A program made the position numbers and the translations under genes. The notes beneath the pieces are model-generated. The model did not search any database, was not told where the DNA came from, and saw nothing but the letters and a program-made list of their open reading frames with translations. This document shows, one piece after another, positions 36,001-44,386 of a stretch of DNA of 62,297 nucleotides. Source of the DNA: Lachnospiraceae bacterium (GTDB lineage: Bacteria > Bacillota > Clostridia > Lachnospirales > Lachnospiraceae); the NCBI GenBank assembly GCA_017437785.1, contig JAFRXH010000066.1, positions 1-62,297 on the forward strand. The letters are read 5' to 3'. Positions within the stretch are counted from its first letter, which is position 1. Every line of letters starts with the position of its first letter.

Positions 36001-36097
36001 GGTTTGCTCCTCCTATTGTGTATAGGTAGTGTCAAGCCTGAAACTACTTTTTTGTTTCTAAATCCTTTATTTTCGGGAGGTTCAAATAAAATATGCT

Positions 36098-36485
36098 TTT
36101 CGCCCCGTTTGCCGACATTCCGCCTCCGGTTTATGACCCATTCACAACTTTGCGGCCTGTTTGGGTCATACTTTCCGCCCTGTCTGCCGACATTCCGCCT
36201 CCGATTTATGACCCGTTCACAACTTTGCAGCCTGTTTGGGTCATACTTTCCGCCCCGTCTGCCGACATTCCGCATCTAATCTATGACCCATTCACAGCTT
36301 TGCGGCCTGTTTGGGTCATACTTTCCGCCCCGTCTGCCGTCATTCCGCATCTAATCTATGACCCATTCACAACTTTGCGGCCTGTTTGGGTCATACTTTC
36401 CGCCCCGTCTGCCGTCATCCCGCATCTGATTTATGACCCATTCACAACTTTGCGGCCTGTTTGGGTCATATTCTCCGCCCTGTGT
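36098..36485. repeat. Five tandem 75-bp repeats, each with an internal hairpin
   Basis: The hairpin arms TATGACCCA and TGGGTCATA enclose a conserved 21-base loop and recur five times with an exact 75-bp period (left arms begin 36132, 36207, 36282, 36357, 36432). Between them lies a conserved 36-base GC-rich segment. Loops and linkers are conserved as well as arms, so this is not a CRISPR array. 75 is a multiple of three, so both strands stay open, but no convincing start signals exist. Confidence 0.88.
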
Positions 36486-36673
36486 GTATAGTGCCGGCTG
36501 TTCTTTATCGGCTTTCATAAAGGGCTTTCTCGCCCCTTTACTTACGCGGGACTGCCGCTTCAGCGCCTGAACGGACCGCACTGTATTTGCTGCGGGGCCA
36601 CAGGACTTTGCATGCTGCTGCCGGATGTATGCGGCTTGTGCGCAGCACGCACAGGCGTGGTACGGGCGCACGA

Positions 36674-36757
36674 TTACGGCGCTAAGCCGCTGTACGAAAC
36701 CGCCCCTATCTTACTCAGCCTTCCGAAACCAGTCGACATTCGGCATCCCTGCCTCAT
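36674..36757 (-). CDS. Possible 27-residue peptide, beginning MRQGCRMSTG
   Basis: An ATG at 36757 follows GAAGGAGAC, a good ribosome-binding site. The first ten codons match those of the frame at 37183 except one (M versus I at residue 7), and about 60 bases of surrounding sequence are also conserved in inverted orientation. The peptide continues as FGRLSKIGAV. Whether it is translated is unknown. The region 36486-36954 holds nothing else I can name. Confidence 0.25.
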   Translation of the reverse strand: MRQGCRMSTGFGRLSKIGAVSYSGLAP

Positions 36758-36800
36758 GTCTCCTTCGCTCAGCCATCCGGGCTTCGCGTTTCTGGCGAAT
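36730..36800. repeat. Left copy of an inverted repeat pair
   Basis: About 70 bases at 36730-36800 match the reverse complement of 37150-37211, with roughly 30 of 32 identities in the best block (about 36732-36763) and a short indel beyond it. Confidence 0.75.
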
Positions 36801-36954
36801 CTAACGGTTTCTACACCGGCTAAGCTCCTCCATAGAGCGTCCGCCCCACAACCTGTCCGCGCTACGCCATCCACTGCGATTAGCAGCGGCCATGAAATTT
36901 TATGACCCTGCATTATCGTTTTTTTCTTGCCCGTTCAGGTGCTTCGCTCTTTAA

Positions 36955-37008
36955 GCGCCGCGCTGAGCGCGGCGCCTTATGTGAGTATCCGCCATGCTCA
37001 TAAGGCGC
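36955..37008. other. Two overlapping, mutually exclusive hairpins
   Basis: Hairpin A is GCGCCGCGC/GCGCGGCGC (36955-36963 with 36967-36975). Hairpin B is GCGCCTTA plus TGAG with CTCATAAGGCGC (36972-36985 with 36997-37008). They share bases 36972-36975. Confidence 0.6.
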
Positions 37009-37030
37009 AGGTGATCGGGGCACTTAAAAT

Positions 37031-37342
37031 GCAGCAGGCATAAGATATGAAGGCATATATGCACACTTTGTCTATGCAGAGCAGGCGGGTATATGGACTG
37101 CGCCTATGAAGGAACCTAGGGGTTCCTGAAGCTGCATTATCATGCAGGGATTCGCCGCCCGGATGGCGGGCGAAAGGGAGATATGAGGCAGGGATGCCGA
37201 ATATCGACCGGTCCCGGAATGGGATAACAACTTAGGGCAGCTTCATGGAACCCCTTGGTGACGGAATCGTGCGCCGGACATATATCTGCCTGCTCTGCAT
37301 GATGCAAAAAGCCCGGATGCCTTCATGTCTTATGCCGTCTGC
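37031..37342. repeat. 312-bp fold-back element with imperfect terminal inverted repeats of about 105 bp
   Basis: The arms are 37031-37135 and 37237-37342. The best blocks are GGCATAAGA.ATGAAGGCAT and ATGCAGAGCAGGC in the outer part, and AGGGGTTCC.TGAAGCTGC in the inner part. The loop of about 100 bases contains the short peptide frame at 37183 and a small TTCGCC/GGCGAA hairpin. No transposase is present. It ends 16 bases before the miaA stop. Confidence 0.75.
37183..37227 (+). CDS. Possible 14-residue peptide, beginning MRQGCRISTG
   Basis: An ATG at 37183 follows AAAGGGAGAT and a stop comes after 14 codons. It lies in the loop of the fold-back element and repeats the opening of the frame at 36757 on the opposite strand. 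Confidence 0.22.
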   Translation: MRQGCRISTGPGMG

Positions 37343-37357
37343 TACAAAAGGCCCCGT

Positions 37358-38272
37358 TCACCAAAGCCGGCTTAGCATGGCGGATACGATGTCCGTCCCC
37401 GGGTTTGAGAAGGTGCTGCGGTCTATCCATATGGCGTCCGGTTCGCGTTTGAACCAGGTGATCTGGCGTTTGGCGAAATGCCGGCTGTCGCGCTTTATGG
37501 TGTAAATGGCTTCGTCAAGGGTGCACTCACCTGCCAGATGATCGTATATCTCCTTGTAGCCCAGCCCCTGCATGGCTGTTGATGTCCGTGGTATGCCGCG
37601 ATCTTTTAAGGCGCTCACTTCATTCACAAGCCCTGCGGCTATCATCTTGTCCACGCGCGCATCTATGCGTTTGTACAATGCGGTGCGGTCATCCGTAAGC
37701 ACAAAGAACCTGGCGTCGTACGCGGGTTTTCTGGCGCGTTCTTTGGCGTTGTGGGCTGATATAGGATAACCTGTTTCGTGATAGAATTCAAGAGCCCTTA
37801 TCACGCGTTTTACATTATTTTCGTGTATGCTGATGCATGAGGCGGGATCGACTTCTTTAAGCATTGCATACAGCTCTGCGGGCGGTTTTTGTTCGAGCTG
37901 TGTGCGGTATGTCATATCCGTTTCTTCGGCGGTAAACTGGATGTCATACAGTATGGACTGGATATAAAAGCCGGTGCCGCCGCAGATCACGGGGATGTGC
38001 CCGCGCTCATAGATGCCCTTCATCGCTTCTTTTGCCATGCTCTGGAAAATGGTTATGTTAAAGGGTTCAGAAGGATCCAGCACATCTATCAGATGATGGG
38101 GTACGCCCTGCATCTCTTCGGGAGTGATCTTTGCCGAGCCGATATCCATACCGCGGTAAACCTGCACGGAATCGGCAGAGATAACTTCGCCGCCGATCGC
38201 TTTTGAAAGCGCAACGGCGGCATCACTTTTTCCTGTAGCCGTGGGGCCGGCTATTATTATCAGTTTATCCAT
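37358..38272 (-). CDS. miaA: tRNA dimethylallyltransferase
   Basis: MiaA adds the dimethylallyl group to A37 of tRNAs reading U-starting codons; MiaB, encoded in the same operon, then methylthiolates it. The P-loop GPTATGKSDAAV (8-19), catalytic DSVQVYRGMDIGSAK near 35, LIDVLDP near 83, and CGGTGFYIQSILY near 106 are intact. The 304-aa length is standard. The start overlaps the mutL stop by one base (TGATG). It is the last gene of the long minus-strand run. Confidence 0.96.
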   Translation of the reverse strand: MDKLIIIAGPTATGKSDAAVALSKAIGGEVISADSVQVYRGMDIGSAKITPEEMQGVPHHLIDVLDPSEPFNITIFQSMAKEAMKGIYERGHIPVICGGTGFYIQSILYDIQFTAEETDMTYRTQLEQKPPAELYAMLKEVDPASCISIHENNVKRVIRALEFYHETGYPISAHNAKERARKPAYDARFFVLTDDRTALYKRIDARVDKMIAAGLVNEVSALKDRGIPRTSTAMQGLGYKEIYDHLAGECTLDEAIYTIKRDSRHFAKRQITWFKREPDAIWIDRSTFSNPGTDIVSAMLSRLW

Positions 38273-40272
38273 CAGCTTACTATCCTCTTAAATTTTTTCT
38301 CGAGTTCCGTGCGGCTCATTGAGAAAATGGTGGGGCGGCCGTGCGGGCAGTGATAAGGATTTTTCAGGCTTAACAGTTCGTCCAGTACAGTATCCATCTC
38401 CTCACGGCTTATAACATCACCGCCTTTGACAGCTGCTTTGCATGCCATGGTAGCCAACACGCGGTCGTAAACATTTAATGACTTGCTGTTTCCTCTCATC
38501 GACAGATCGTTTAAGATATCAAGAAAGAGGCTTTTAGGTTCTTTTTTATATAATTCCATGGGAATGGCGCTTATCGCCACTTCGTTACCGCCGAAGTCCT
38601 CGATAGTAAATCCCAGTTCAGTCAATTCGTTCTTATATTCGCTCAAGGTATCTGATTCGGTGTGCGAAAGGGATACGATTATGGGTGGCATCAGCTGCTG
38701 GACGTATATATTCCTGTTTTCGAACTGTGCACAAAGGCGTTCGTAATTGACTTTTTCATGAGCTGCATGCTGGTCAACAAAATAGATCTTGTCCTGATAG
38801 GAGAATATCCAATAGGTATTAAATACGCAACCCAGTAAAGTGTACTGCTTCCTGGCGTTGGCGCTTATAACACGCTCAGTGGGGAGCATGGATAACTGCT
38901 GTGCGTTTTTCCAGGGATCCTCCGGGATGGGAGGTTTGGCTTCTGCTTTCTTCACAGGGGCGGAGATGACATCATGCTGCGGCCTCAGATCGGCTACGGT
39001 AGCTTTATCTTCTTCGTCAAAACTGATATCAAATATATCACGCTCTTCATGACTGGATTGGTCAGCATAATTACCGTTACGGTCAACTGCCTGTCCGGGG
39101 CGGTCAATACCCTCCTCTGCTGTTTCTGCTGCAGTGGCGGGGATCGCAATATCAGGGACGGAGGCATCCTGCTTTTCACGTTCCTGTTCTTTTATCTCAT
39201 TAGTCCTTTTTACTTCGAAGGGTTCGGGAGCGTCTGATATCCCGGGCTTAATACGCCCCTCTCCTTCTGCCTCCGGGATCATCTCCATATTATGAAGCGT
39301 ATCGGATACGCCTTTACTGATACCTTCATATACCGCTTCTCTGTCCGAAAAACGCACATCCATTTTTGAAGGATGCACATTAACATCTACACGCGCACTG
39401 TCTATATTTATATGCAACACGCAGAACGGGAACTTATGCTGCATCATATAGCCTTTATAGCCCTCTTCTATGCTGCGGCTGACCACATCGCTTTTTATAT
39501 AGCGCCTGTTAAGGAAATAGTTTTCGAAATTTCGGTTGGGGCGGTTCATGGCCGGGCTGCCAAGATATCCGTCGATCCTTATACCGTCTACCTCATAGGA
39601 TATGGGGACGACGGTCCTTGCTGCTTCACGGCCGTAAATGCGGTGTATCACATCCTTAAGATCACCACTGCCTGATGTCATAAAACGTGTATTTCCGTTT
39701 TGGACGAATTTATAAGATATATCGGGACGGCAAAGAGCCAGACGCTCCATCAGCTCAGCAATGGTATTGCCTTCAGCGGCTGCGGTTTTTAAGAACTTAC
39801 GCCTGACCGGCGTATTATAGAAAAGATGTGCGGCTATTACGGTAGTACCTTCGGGTGCACCTATATCTTCGATCTCTCCGGCTATTCCGCCGTTTACTTC
39901 CAGCTTATGGCCCATCAGTTCGCCGCCGCATTTGCTTATCATCGTAACCTTACATACGGAAGCTATAGACGCCAGTGCTTCGCCACGGAAGCCCATGGAG
40001 TTTAAACTGTTAAGATCGTCGATACCGCTTATCTTTGAGGTGGCATGACGCATAAAAGCTCCGGGCATGTCCTCGGGACTCACCCCGCAGCCGTTATCCG
40101 TTACACGTATATAATCGATCCCGCCGCCTTTTATCTCTACGGTTATGGCATCCGAGCCGGAATCCATGGAGTTTTCGACCAGTTCTTTAACGATGCTGGC
40201 CGGACGTTCGACCACTTCTCCGGCGGCTATCTTATCGATCGTATTATTATCCAGAAGATGTATTTTTCCCAT
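38272..40272 (-). CDS. mutL: DNA mismatch repair protein MutL
   Basis: MutL couples MutS recognition to strand incision. The N-terminal GHKL ATPase (about 1-330) has ENSMDSGSDAI, DNGCGV and GFRGEALASI. A low-complexity linker (about 340-465) leads to the dimerisation/endonuclease domain (about 475-665) with the metal-binding DQHAAHEKVNYE motif, so this MutL should nick DNA itself, as expected for bacteria without MutH. The 666-aa length is normal. Confidence 0.97.
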   Translation of the reverse strand: MGKIHLLDNNTIDKIAAGEVVERPASIVKELVENSMDSGSDAITVEIKGGGIDYIRVTDNGCGVSPEDMPGAFMRHATSKISGIDDLNSLNSMGFRGEALASIASVCKVTMISKCGGELMGHKLEVNGGIAGEIEDIGAPEGTTVIAAHLFYNTPVRRKFLKTAAAEGNTIAELMERLALCRPDISYKFVQNGNTRFMTSGSGDLKDVIHRIYGREAARTVVPISYEVDGIRIDGYLGSPAMNRPNRNFENYFLNRRYIKSDVVSRSIEEGYKGYMMQHKFPFCVLHINIDSARVDVNVHPSKMDVRFSDREAVYEGISKGVSDTLHNMEMIPEAEGEGRIKPGISDAPEPFEVKRTNEIKEQEREKQDASVPDIAIPATAAETAEEGIDRPGQAVDRNGNYADQSSHEERDIFDISFDEEDKATVADLRPQHDVISAPVKKAEAKPPIPEDPWKNAQQLSMLPTERVISANARKQYTLLGCVFNTYWIFSYQDKIYFVDQHAAHEKVNYERLCAQFENRNIYVQQLMPPIIVSLSHTESDTLSEYKNELTELGFTIEDFGGNEVAISAIPMELYKKEPKSLFLDILNDLSMRGNSKSLNVYDRVLATMACKAAVKGGDVISREEMDTVLDELLSLKNPYHCPHGRPTIFSMSRTELEKKFKRIVS

Positions 40273-40274
40273 GA

Positions 40275-42938
40275 TCAGTATCTGTTCTTTAACCTGCTCT
40301 GCAGATGATACAGAGTGTTAAGGGCTTCAAGCGGTGTAAGCGTGGTTATCTCCAGCTCGGACAGTTCTTTAAGTATATCTTCATCCGGATTGGTATCAAG
40401 AAAGCTCATCTGCCCCAGCTCCACATCATCATATGTATGTACTTCATTTTTTTTGGCTCCTGAGGGTATCGCGATCTGCTGTATCTTGGCGCTTATATCA
40501 TTATCCAGAAGCTGCATTACTATCTGGGCTGCCCGGTCGCATACGCTGTCAGGAACGCCTGCCAGCTTAGCCACCTGTATACCGTAGCTTTTATCGGCAC
40601 CGCCCTTTATTATCTTACGCAGAAATACTATATCGTCGCCTTTTTCTTTAACGGCTATGCAATAGTTGTTTACATTCTCCATTCTTCCTTCAAGTTCGGT
40701 CAGCTCGTGATAATGGGTGGCAAAAAGGGTCTTTGCACCAAGCAGTTTTTTATTGCTTATATGTTCGATCACGGCCCAGGCTATGGAGAGTCCGTCAAAA
40801 GTAGACGTACCGCGGCCTATCTCGTCAAGGATCAGCAGAGAATCGGATGTAGCGTTTTTGAGTATATTGGCCACCTCGTTCATCTCGACCATAAAGGTCG
40901 ACTGCCCGCTGGCCAGATCATCGGAGGCACCTACACGTGTGAATATCCTGTCCACTACGCACAGATCCGCTTCTTTGGCAGGCACAAAACTGCCTGTCTG
41001 AAACATAAGACTTATCAATGCGACCTGACGCATATAGGTGGATTTGCCGGCCATATTGGGGCCGGTGATGATACTGATACTCTGCTTTTTGTTGTCGAGA
41101 TATGTATCGTTATCTATGAACATGTCGCCGGGGATCATGCGCTCCACGACAGGATGACGTCCGGCTTTTATTGATATAACACCTTTGGTGTTAAGTTTGG
41201 GCCTTACATAATGATTCTGCTCTGCCACCAGTGCCAGTGAGGCAAATACGTCCAGTCTGGCGATCACCTTGGCAGTGCTCTGGATACGCACCAGCTCGCG
41301 TTCTATATGCTCGCGCAGCTCACAATATGCATCATATTCCAGAGTGGTCAGCTTATCTTCGGCATTAAGGATCATATCCTCCAGTTCTTTAAGCCTGGGA
41401 GTGATATATCTTTCGGCATTGGCCAGGGTCTGCTTGCGCATATAGTCATCAGGCACCATATCCTTATAAGAATTGGTGACTTCCAGGTAATAGCCGAATA
41501 CCTTATTGTATCTGACCTTCAGATTTTTTATCCCGGTACGCTGGCGTTCTTCTTCTTCAAGTGATGCCAGCCAGCTTTTCCCTTCGGTCTTTGCATGACG
41601 CAGCTTATCGATATCGGGATCAAAGCCCTCGCGGATAAGTCCGCCTTCTTTCACGGTAAGGGGCGGTTCGTCATTTATGGTCTCTTCTATCGCAGAGCTT
41701 ATGTCTGTAAGCTCATCCAGCTCTTCATACAGCTGTTTTAACGCGTCTGATCCCATATCTGATAATATATTCCTGATATAAGGCAGCATCTTAAGCGAAT
41801 CCCTTAAGGCTATCATATCTCTGGGATTTACGGAATGAAAACTGACTCTGGACATGAGCCTTTCCAGGTCATAGATGGCATTTAAGTATTCCCTAAGCTC
41901 ATCACGGTCTACCGCCCTGTTATAAAGCTCCTCAACCGCATCAAGCCTTTTGATTATGCCTTCTTCATCAACCAGGGGCTGCTCGATATCGTTTCTGAGC
42001 ATTCTGGCGCCCATGGCTGTTTTTGTCTTATCAAGAACCCAGAATAAGCTTCCGCGCTTCTGCTTCTCGCGCATAGTCTCACAAAGCTCGAGATTGCGTC
42101 TTGTCGACGAATCGAGCAGCATGTAACGCGAACCCGTATACGGATGCAGTGCGGTGATATGATGAAGCGGGATCTTCTGTGTCTCATACAGATATTGCAG
42201 CAGTGCACCGGCGGCACACATTCCGGCTGAATAATCAGATATACCCAGTCCCACTAAAGACGATACCTTAAAGTGCTTAAGAAGTATCTTCTGACAGTCG
42301 TCCTTATCAAAATACCAGCTGCCCAGCTCAAACAGGGCTATACCCAGACGATCTTTAAGCTCCTTTATGGCGGGATCCGATATCAGAAGGGTTTCATTGC
42401 AGATTATCTCTGCAGGGCTTAATTTCTGTATCTCGTCGGAAAGGGATGACGGATCATCCTCGGTAAGGTAGAATTCACCTGTTGAGATATCGCAGAATGC
42501 CACGCCTGCCTTATCCTGCATGGAGAATATGCACATAAGGAAACGGTTTTTGCTTTCATCCAGGGCGGCAGGGCTTAGATTGGTACCCGGCGTTACGATA
42601 CGTGTTACTTCACGGGCCACCAGTCCTTTTGCCAGCTTGGGGTCTTCGACCTGTTCGCATATGGCCACTTTATAGCCTTTATCAACCAGCTGGTTTAGAT
42701 AGTTATCCACGGCATGATAAGGTACGCCGCACATGGGGGCACGCTCATCCAGACCGCAGCTTTTTCCGGTAAGGGTCAGTTCCAGTTCTTTTGATACCGT
42801 TATGGCGTCATCAAAGAACATCTCATAAAAGTCCCCCAAACGATAAAAGAGTATGCAATCTGCATATTCTTCTTTCGTTTCCAGATATTTAGCCATCATG
42901 GGGGACAGCTTTTGTCTGTCTATATCACTGATGCTCAA
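40275..42938 (-). CDS. mutS: DNA mismatch repair protein MutS
   Basis: MutS binds mispaired bases. The mismatch-binding Phe-x-Glu motif is visible as GDFYEMFFDDA near residue 36. Connector, lever and clamp regions follow, then the ATPase with Walker A ITGPNMAGKSTYMRQ near 620, Walker B ILDEIGRGTSTFDG near 700 and ATHYHEL near 745. The 887-aa length is typical. The start is TTG (GGAG 7 bases upstream), overlapping the miaB stop. Confidence 0.97.
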   Translation of the reverse strand: MSISDIDRQKLSPMMAKYLETKEEYADCILFYRLGDFYEMFFDDAITVSKELELTLTGKSCGLDERAPMCGVPYHAVDNYLNQLVDKGYKVAICEQVEDPKLAKGLVAREVTRIVTPGTNLSPAALDESKNRFLMCIFSMQDKAGVAFCDISTGEFYLTEDDPSSLSDEIQKLSPAEIICNETLLISDPAIKELKDRLGIALFELGSWYFDKDDCQKILLKHFKVSSLVGLGISDYSAGMCAAGALLQYLYETQKIPLHHITALHPYTGSRYMLLDSSTRRNLELCETMREKQKRGSLFWVLDKTKTAMGARMLRNDIEQPLVDEEGIIKRLDAVEELYNRAVDRDELREYLNAIYDLERLMSRVSFHSVNPRDMIALRDSLKMLPYIRNILSDMGSDALKQLYEELDELTDISSAIEETINDEPPLTVKEGGLIREGFDPDIDKLRHAKTEGKSWLASLEEEERQRTGIKNLKVRYNKVFGYYLEVTNSYKDMVPDDYMRKQTLANAERYITPRLKELEDMILNAEDKLTTLEYDAYCELREHIERELVRIQSTAKVIARLDVFASLALVAEQNHYVRPKLNTKGVISIKAGRHPVVERMIPGDMFIDNDTYLDNKKQSISIITGPNMAGKSTYMRQVALISLMFQTGSFVPAKEADLCVVDRIFTRVGASDDLASGQSTFMVEMNEVANILKNATSDSLLILDEIGRGTSTFDGLSIAWAVIEHISNKKLLGAKTLFATHYHELTELEGRMENVNNYCIAVKEKGDDIVFLRKIIKGGADKSYGIQVAKLAGVPDSVCDRAAQIVMQLLDNDISAKIQQIAIPSGAKKNEVHTYDDVELGQMSFLDTNPDEDILKELSELEITTLTPLEALNTLYHLQSRLKNRY

Positions 42939-44386
42939 AGCATTTCTCCAATGTAATAAAATCCTTTGTTTTCGAGCAGCCGTACATTAACGTAAGAGCC
43001 TATTAGTGATGCACCGGCTTTAAAATGCACTAAAAGATTATTGGAAAGCCTTCCGGTCACCATGGTCTTATCGTGATCGTTAGGCCCTTCCACAAGAGCT
43101 TCTTCGCATCTTCCTGCATACCTTGCAACTCTTTTCCTGGCGGTATCCTGTACAGTCTTAAGCAGCTTATCAAAGCCGGCCTTTATCTCTTCATCGCTCA
43201 TCGAGCGCGGCATTTCGGCCGCAGGGGTCCCTGTCCTGGGAGAGTAAATAAAAGTAAAGGCATTATCATACTCTGCTTCCTTTACAAGACTTATGGTCTC
43301 CTCTATATCTTCCGGGGTCTCTCCGGGGAATCCCACTATAATATCGGTGGTCAGAGCCAGCTCCGGCATTGCTTTTCTTAAGCGCCCAACCAGATCCATA
43401 TAGCTTTCGCGGGTATAACCGCGGTTCATGGCTTTCAGTATACGGTTGCTCCCGCTCTGTACAGGCAGATGCAGGTGCGAACATATCTTATCGGAATCAG
43501 CCATCAGAGCGATCAGCTCGTCCGAAAGGTCCCTGGGATGGCTGGTCATAAAGCGTATACGTCTGATCCCGTCTACTTTCGCGACTTCGCTCAAAAGTTT
43601 CGGGAAAGTAATGCCTTGCTCAAGGCCCTTACCGTAGGAATCAACATTCTGTCCAAGCAGCATGACCTCGCTTACACCGTCGGCTGCCAGATGTTCTATC
43701 TCGTTTAATATCTCTTTGGGATCCCTGCTGCGCTCCCGTCCGCGCACGTAGGGCACGATACAGTAAGTACAGAATTTGTCACAGCCAAACATTATATTTA
43801 CGCCCGACTTAAACCGGTATTTCCGCTCTACCGGCAGATTTTCCACGATCTGATCGGTAGCCTTCCATACATCAACGATCATTTTGTCGGAAGTAAGGCT
43901 CATATACAAAAGTTCGGGGAATTTATATATATTATGCGTTCCGAAGATAAGATCCACAAAGGAATATGATCTGCGGATCTTTTCGATGACTTCGACTTCC
44001 TGGACCATGCAGCCGCACAAAGCTATCTTCTTGGTGGGAAGCAGCTTTTTCATGGCGTTCAGATGCCCCAGACGTCCGTATACACGCTGATTGGCATTAT
44101 CCCGGACAGTACAGGTATTATATACCACCAGATCAGCCTCTTCGTCTTCCGTAAGCATATAGCCGGCGCGTGAAAGGATGCCGCATAGCTTTTCGGAATC
44201 CCTGGCGTTCATCTGGCAGCCGAACGTAACAACACAGGCCGTGGGAACACGACCCGATCTTTCGGCCATTTCACGTACCAGGCAGGAAAGCTTCTGGATG
44301 AAATCCTCCTGCCTTATGCTTTCTTCTTCCGAGCTGTAAGGCGTGGTTGAGGTATAGGGTGTATAGTCAACATCCTTCCATTTCAT
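42935..44386 (-). CDS. miaB: tRNA methylthiotransferase MiaB
   Basis: This radical SAM enzyme adds the 2-methylthio group to i6A37 in tRNA. The N-terminal UPF0004 domain carries the auxiliary-cluster Cys residues (VTFGCQMNARDSEK, YNTCTVRDNA, ALCGCMVQE). The radical SAM cluster is CDKFCTYCIVPY near 200, and a C-terminal TRAM domain covers about 410-480. A 30-residue N-terminal extension before the first domain is common in Clostridia. The gene overlaps proA by one base and mutS by four. Confidence 0.96.
   Translation of the reverse strand: MKWKDVDYTPYTSTTPYSSEEESIRQEDFIQKLSCLVREMAERSGRVPTACVVTFGCQMNARDSEKLCGILSRAGYMLTEDEEADLVVYNTCTVRDNANQRVYGRLGHLNAMKKLLPTKKIALCGCMVQEVEVIEKIRRSYSFVDLIFGTHNIYKFPELLYMSLTSDKMIVDVWKATDQIVENLPVERKYRFKSGVNIMFGCDKFCTYCIVPYVRGRERSRDPKEILNEIEHLAADGVSEVMLLGQNVDSYGKGLEQGITFPKLLSEVAKVDGIRRIRFMTSHPRDLSDELIALMADSDKICSHLHLPVQSGSNRILKAMNRGYTRESYMDLVGRLRKAMPELALTTDIIVGFPGETPEDIEETISLVKEAEYDNAFTFIYSPRTGTPAAEMPRSMSDEEIKAGFDKLLKTVQDTARKRVARYAGRCEEALVEGPNDHDKTMVTGRLSNNLLVHFKAGASLIGSYVNVRLLENKGFYYIGEML

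Noticed and set aside
36093-36491. Frames with 25-residue repeats on both strands across the 75-bp array
   Set aside because: The period is a multiple of three, so openness is automatic. No ribosome-binding site is evident and the stem-loop structure explains the conservation better.
37031-37342. Insertion sequence
   Set aside because: The inverted repeats are long, but no transposase frame lies between them.
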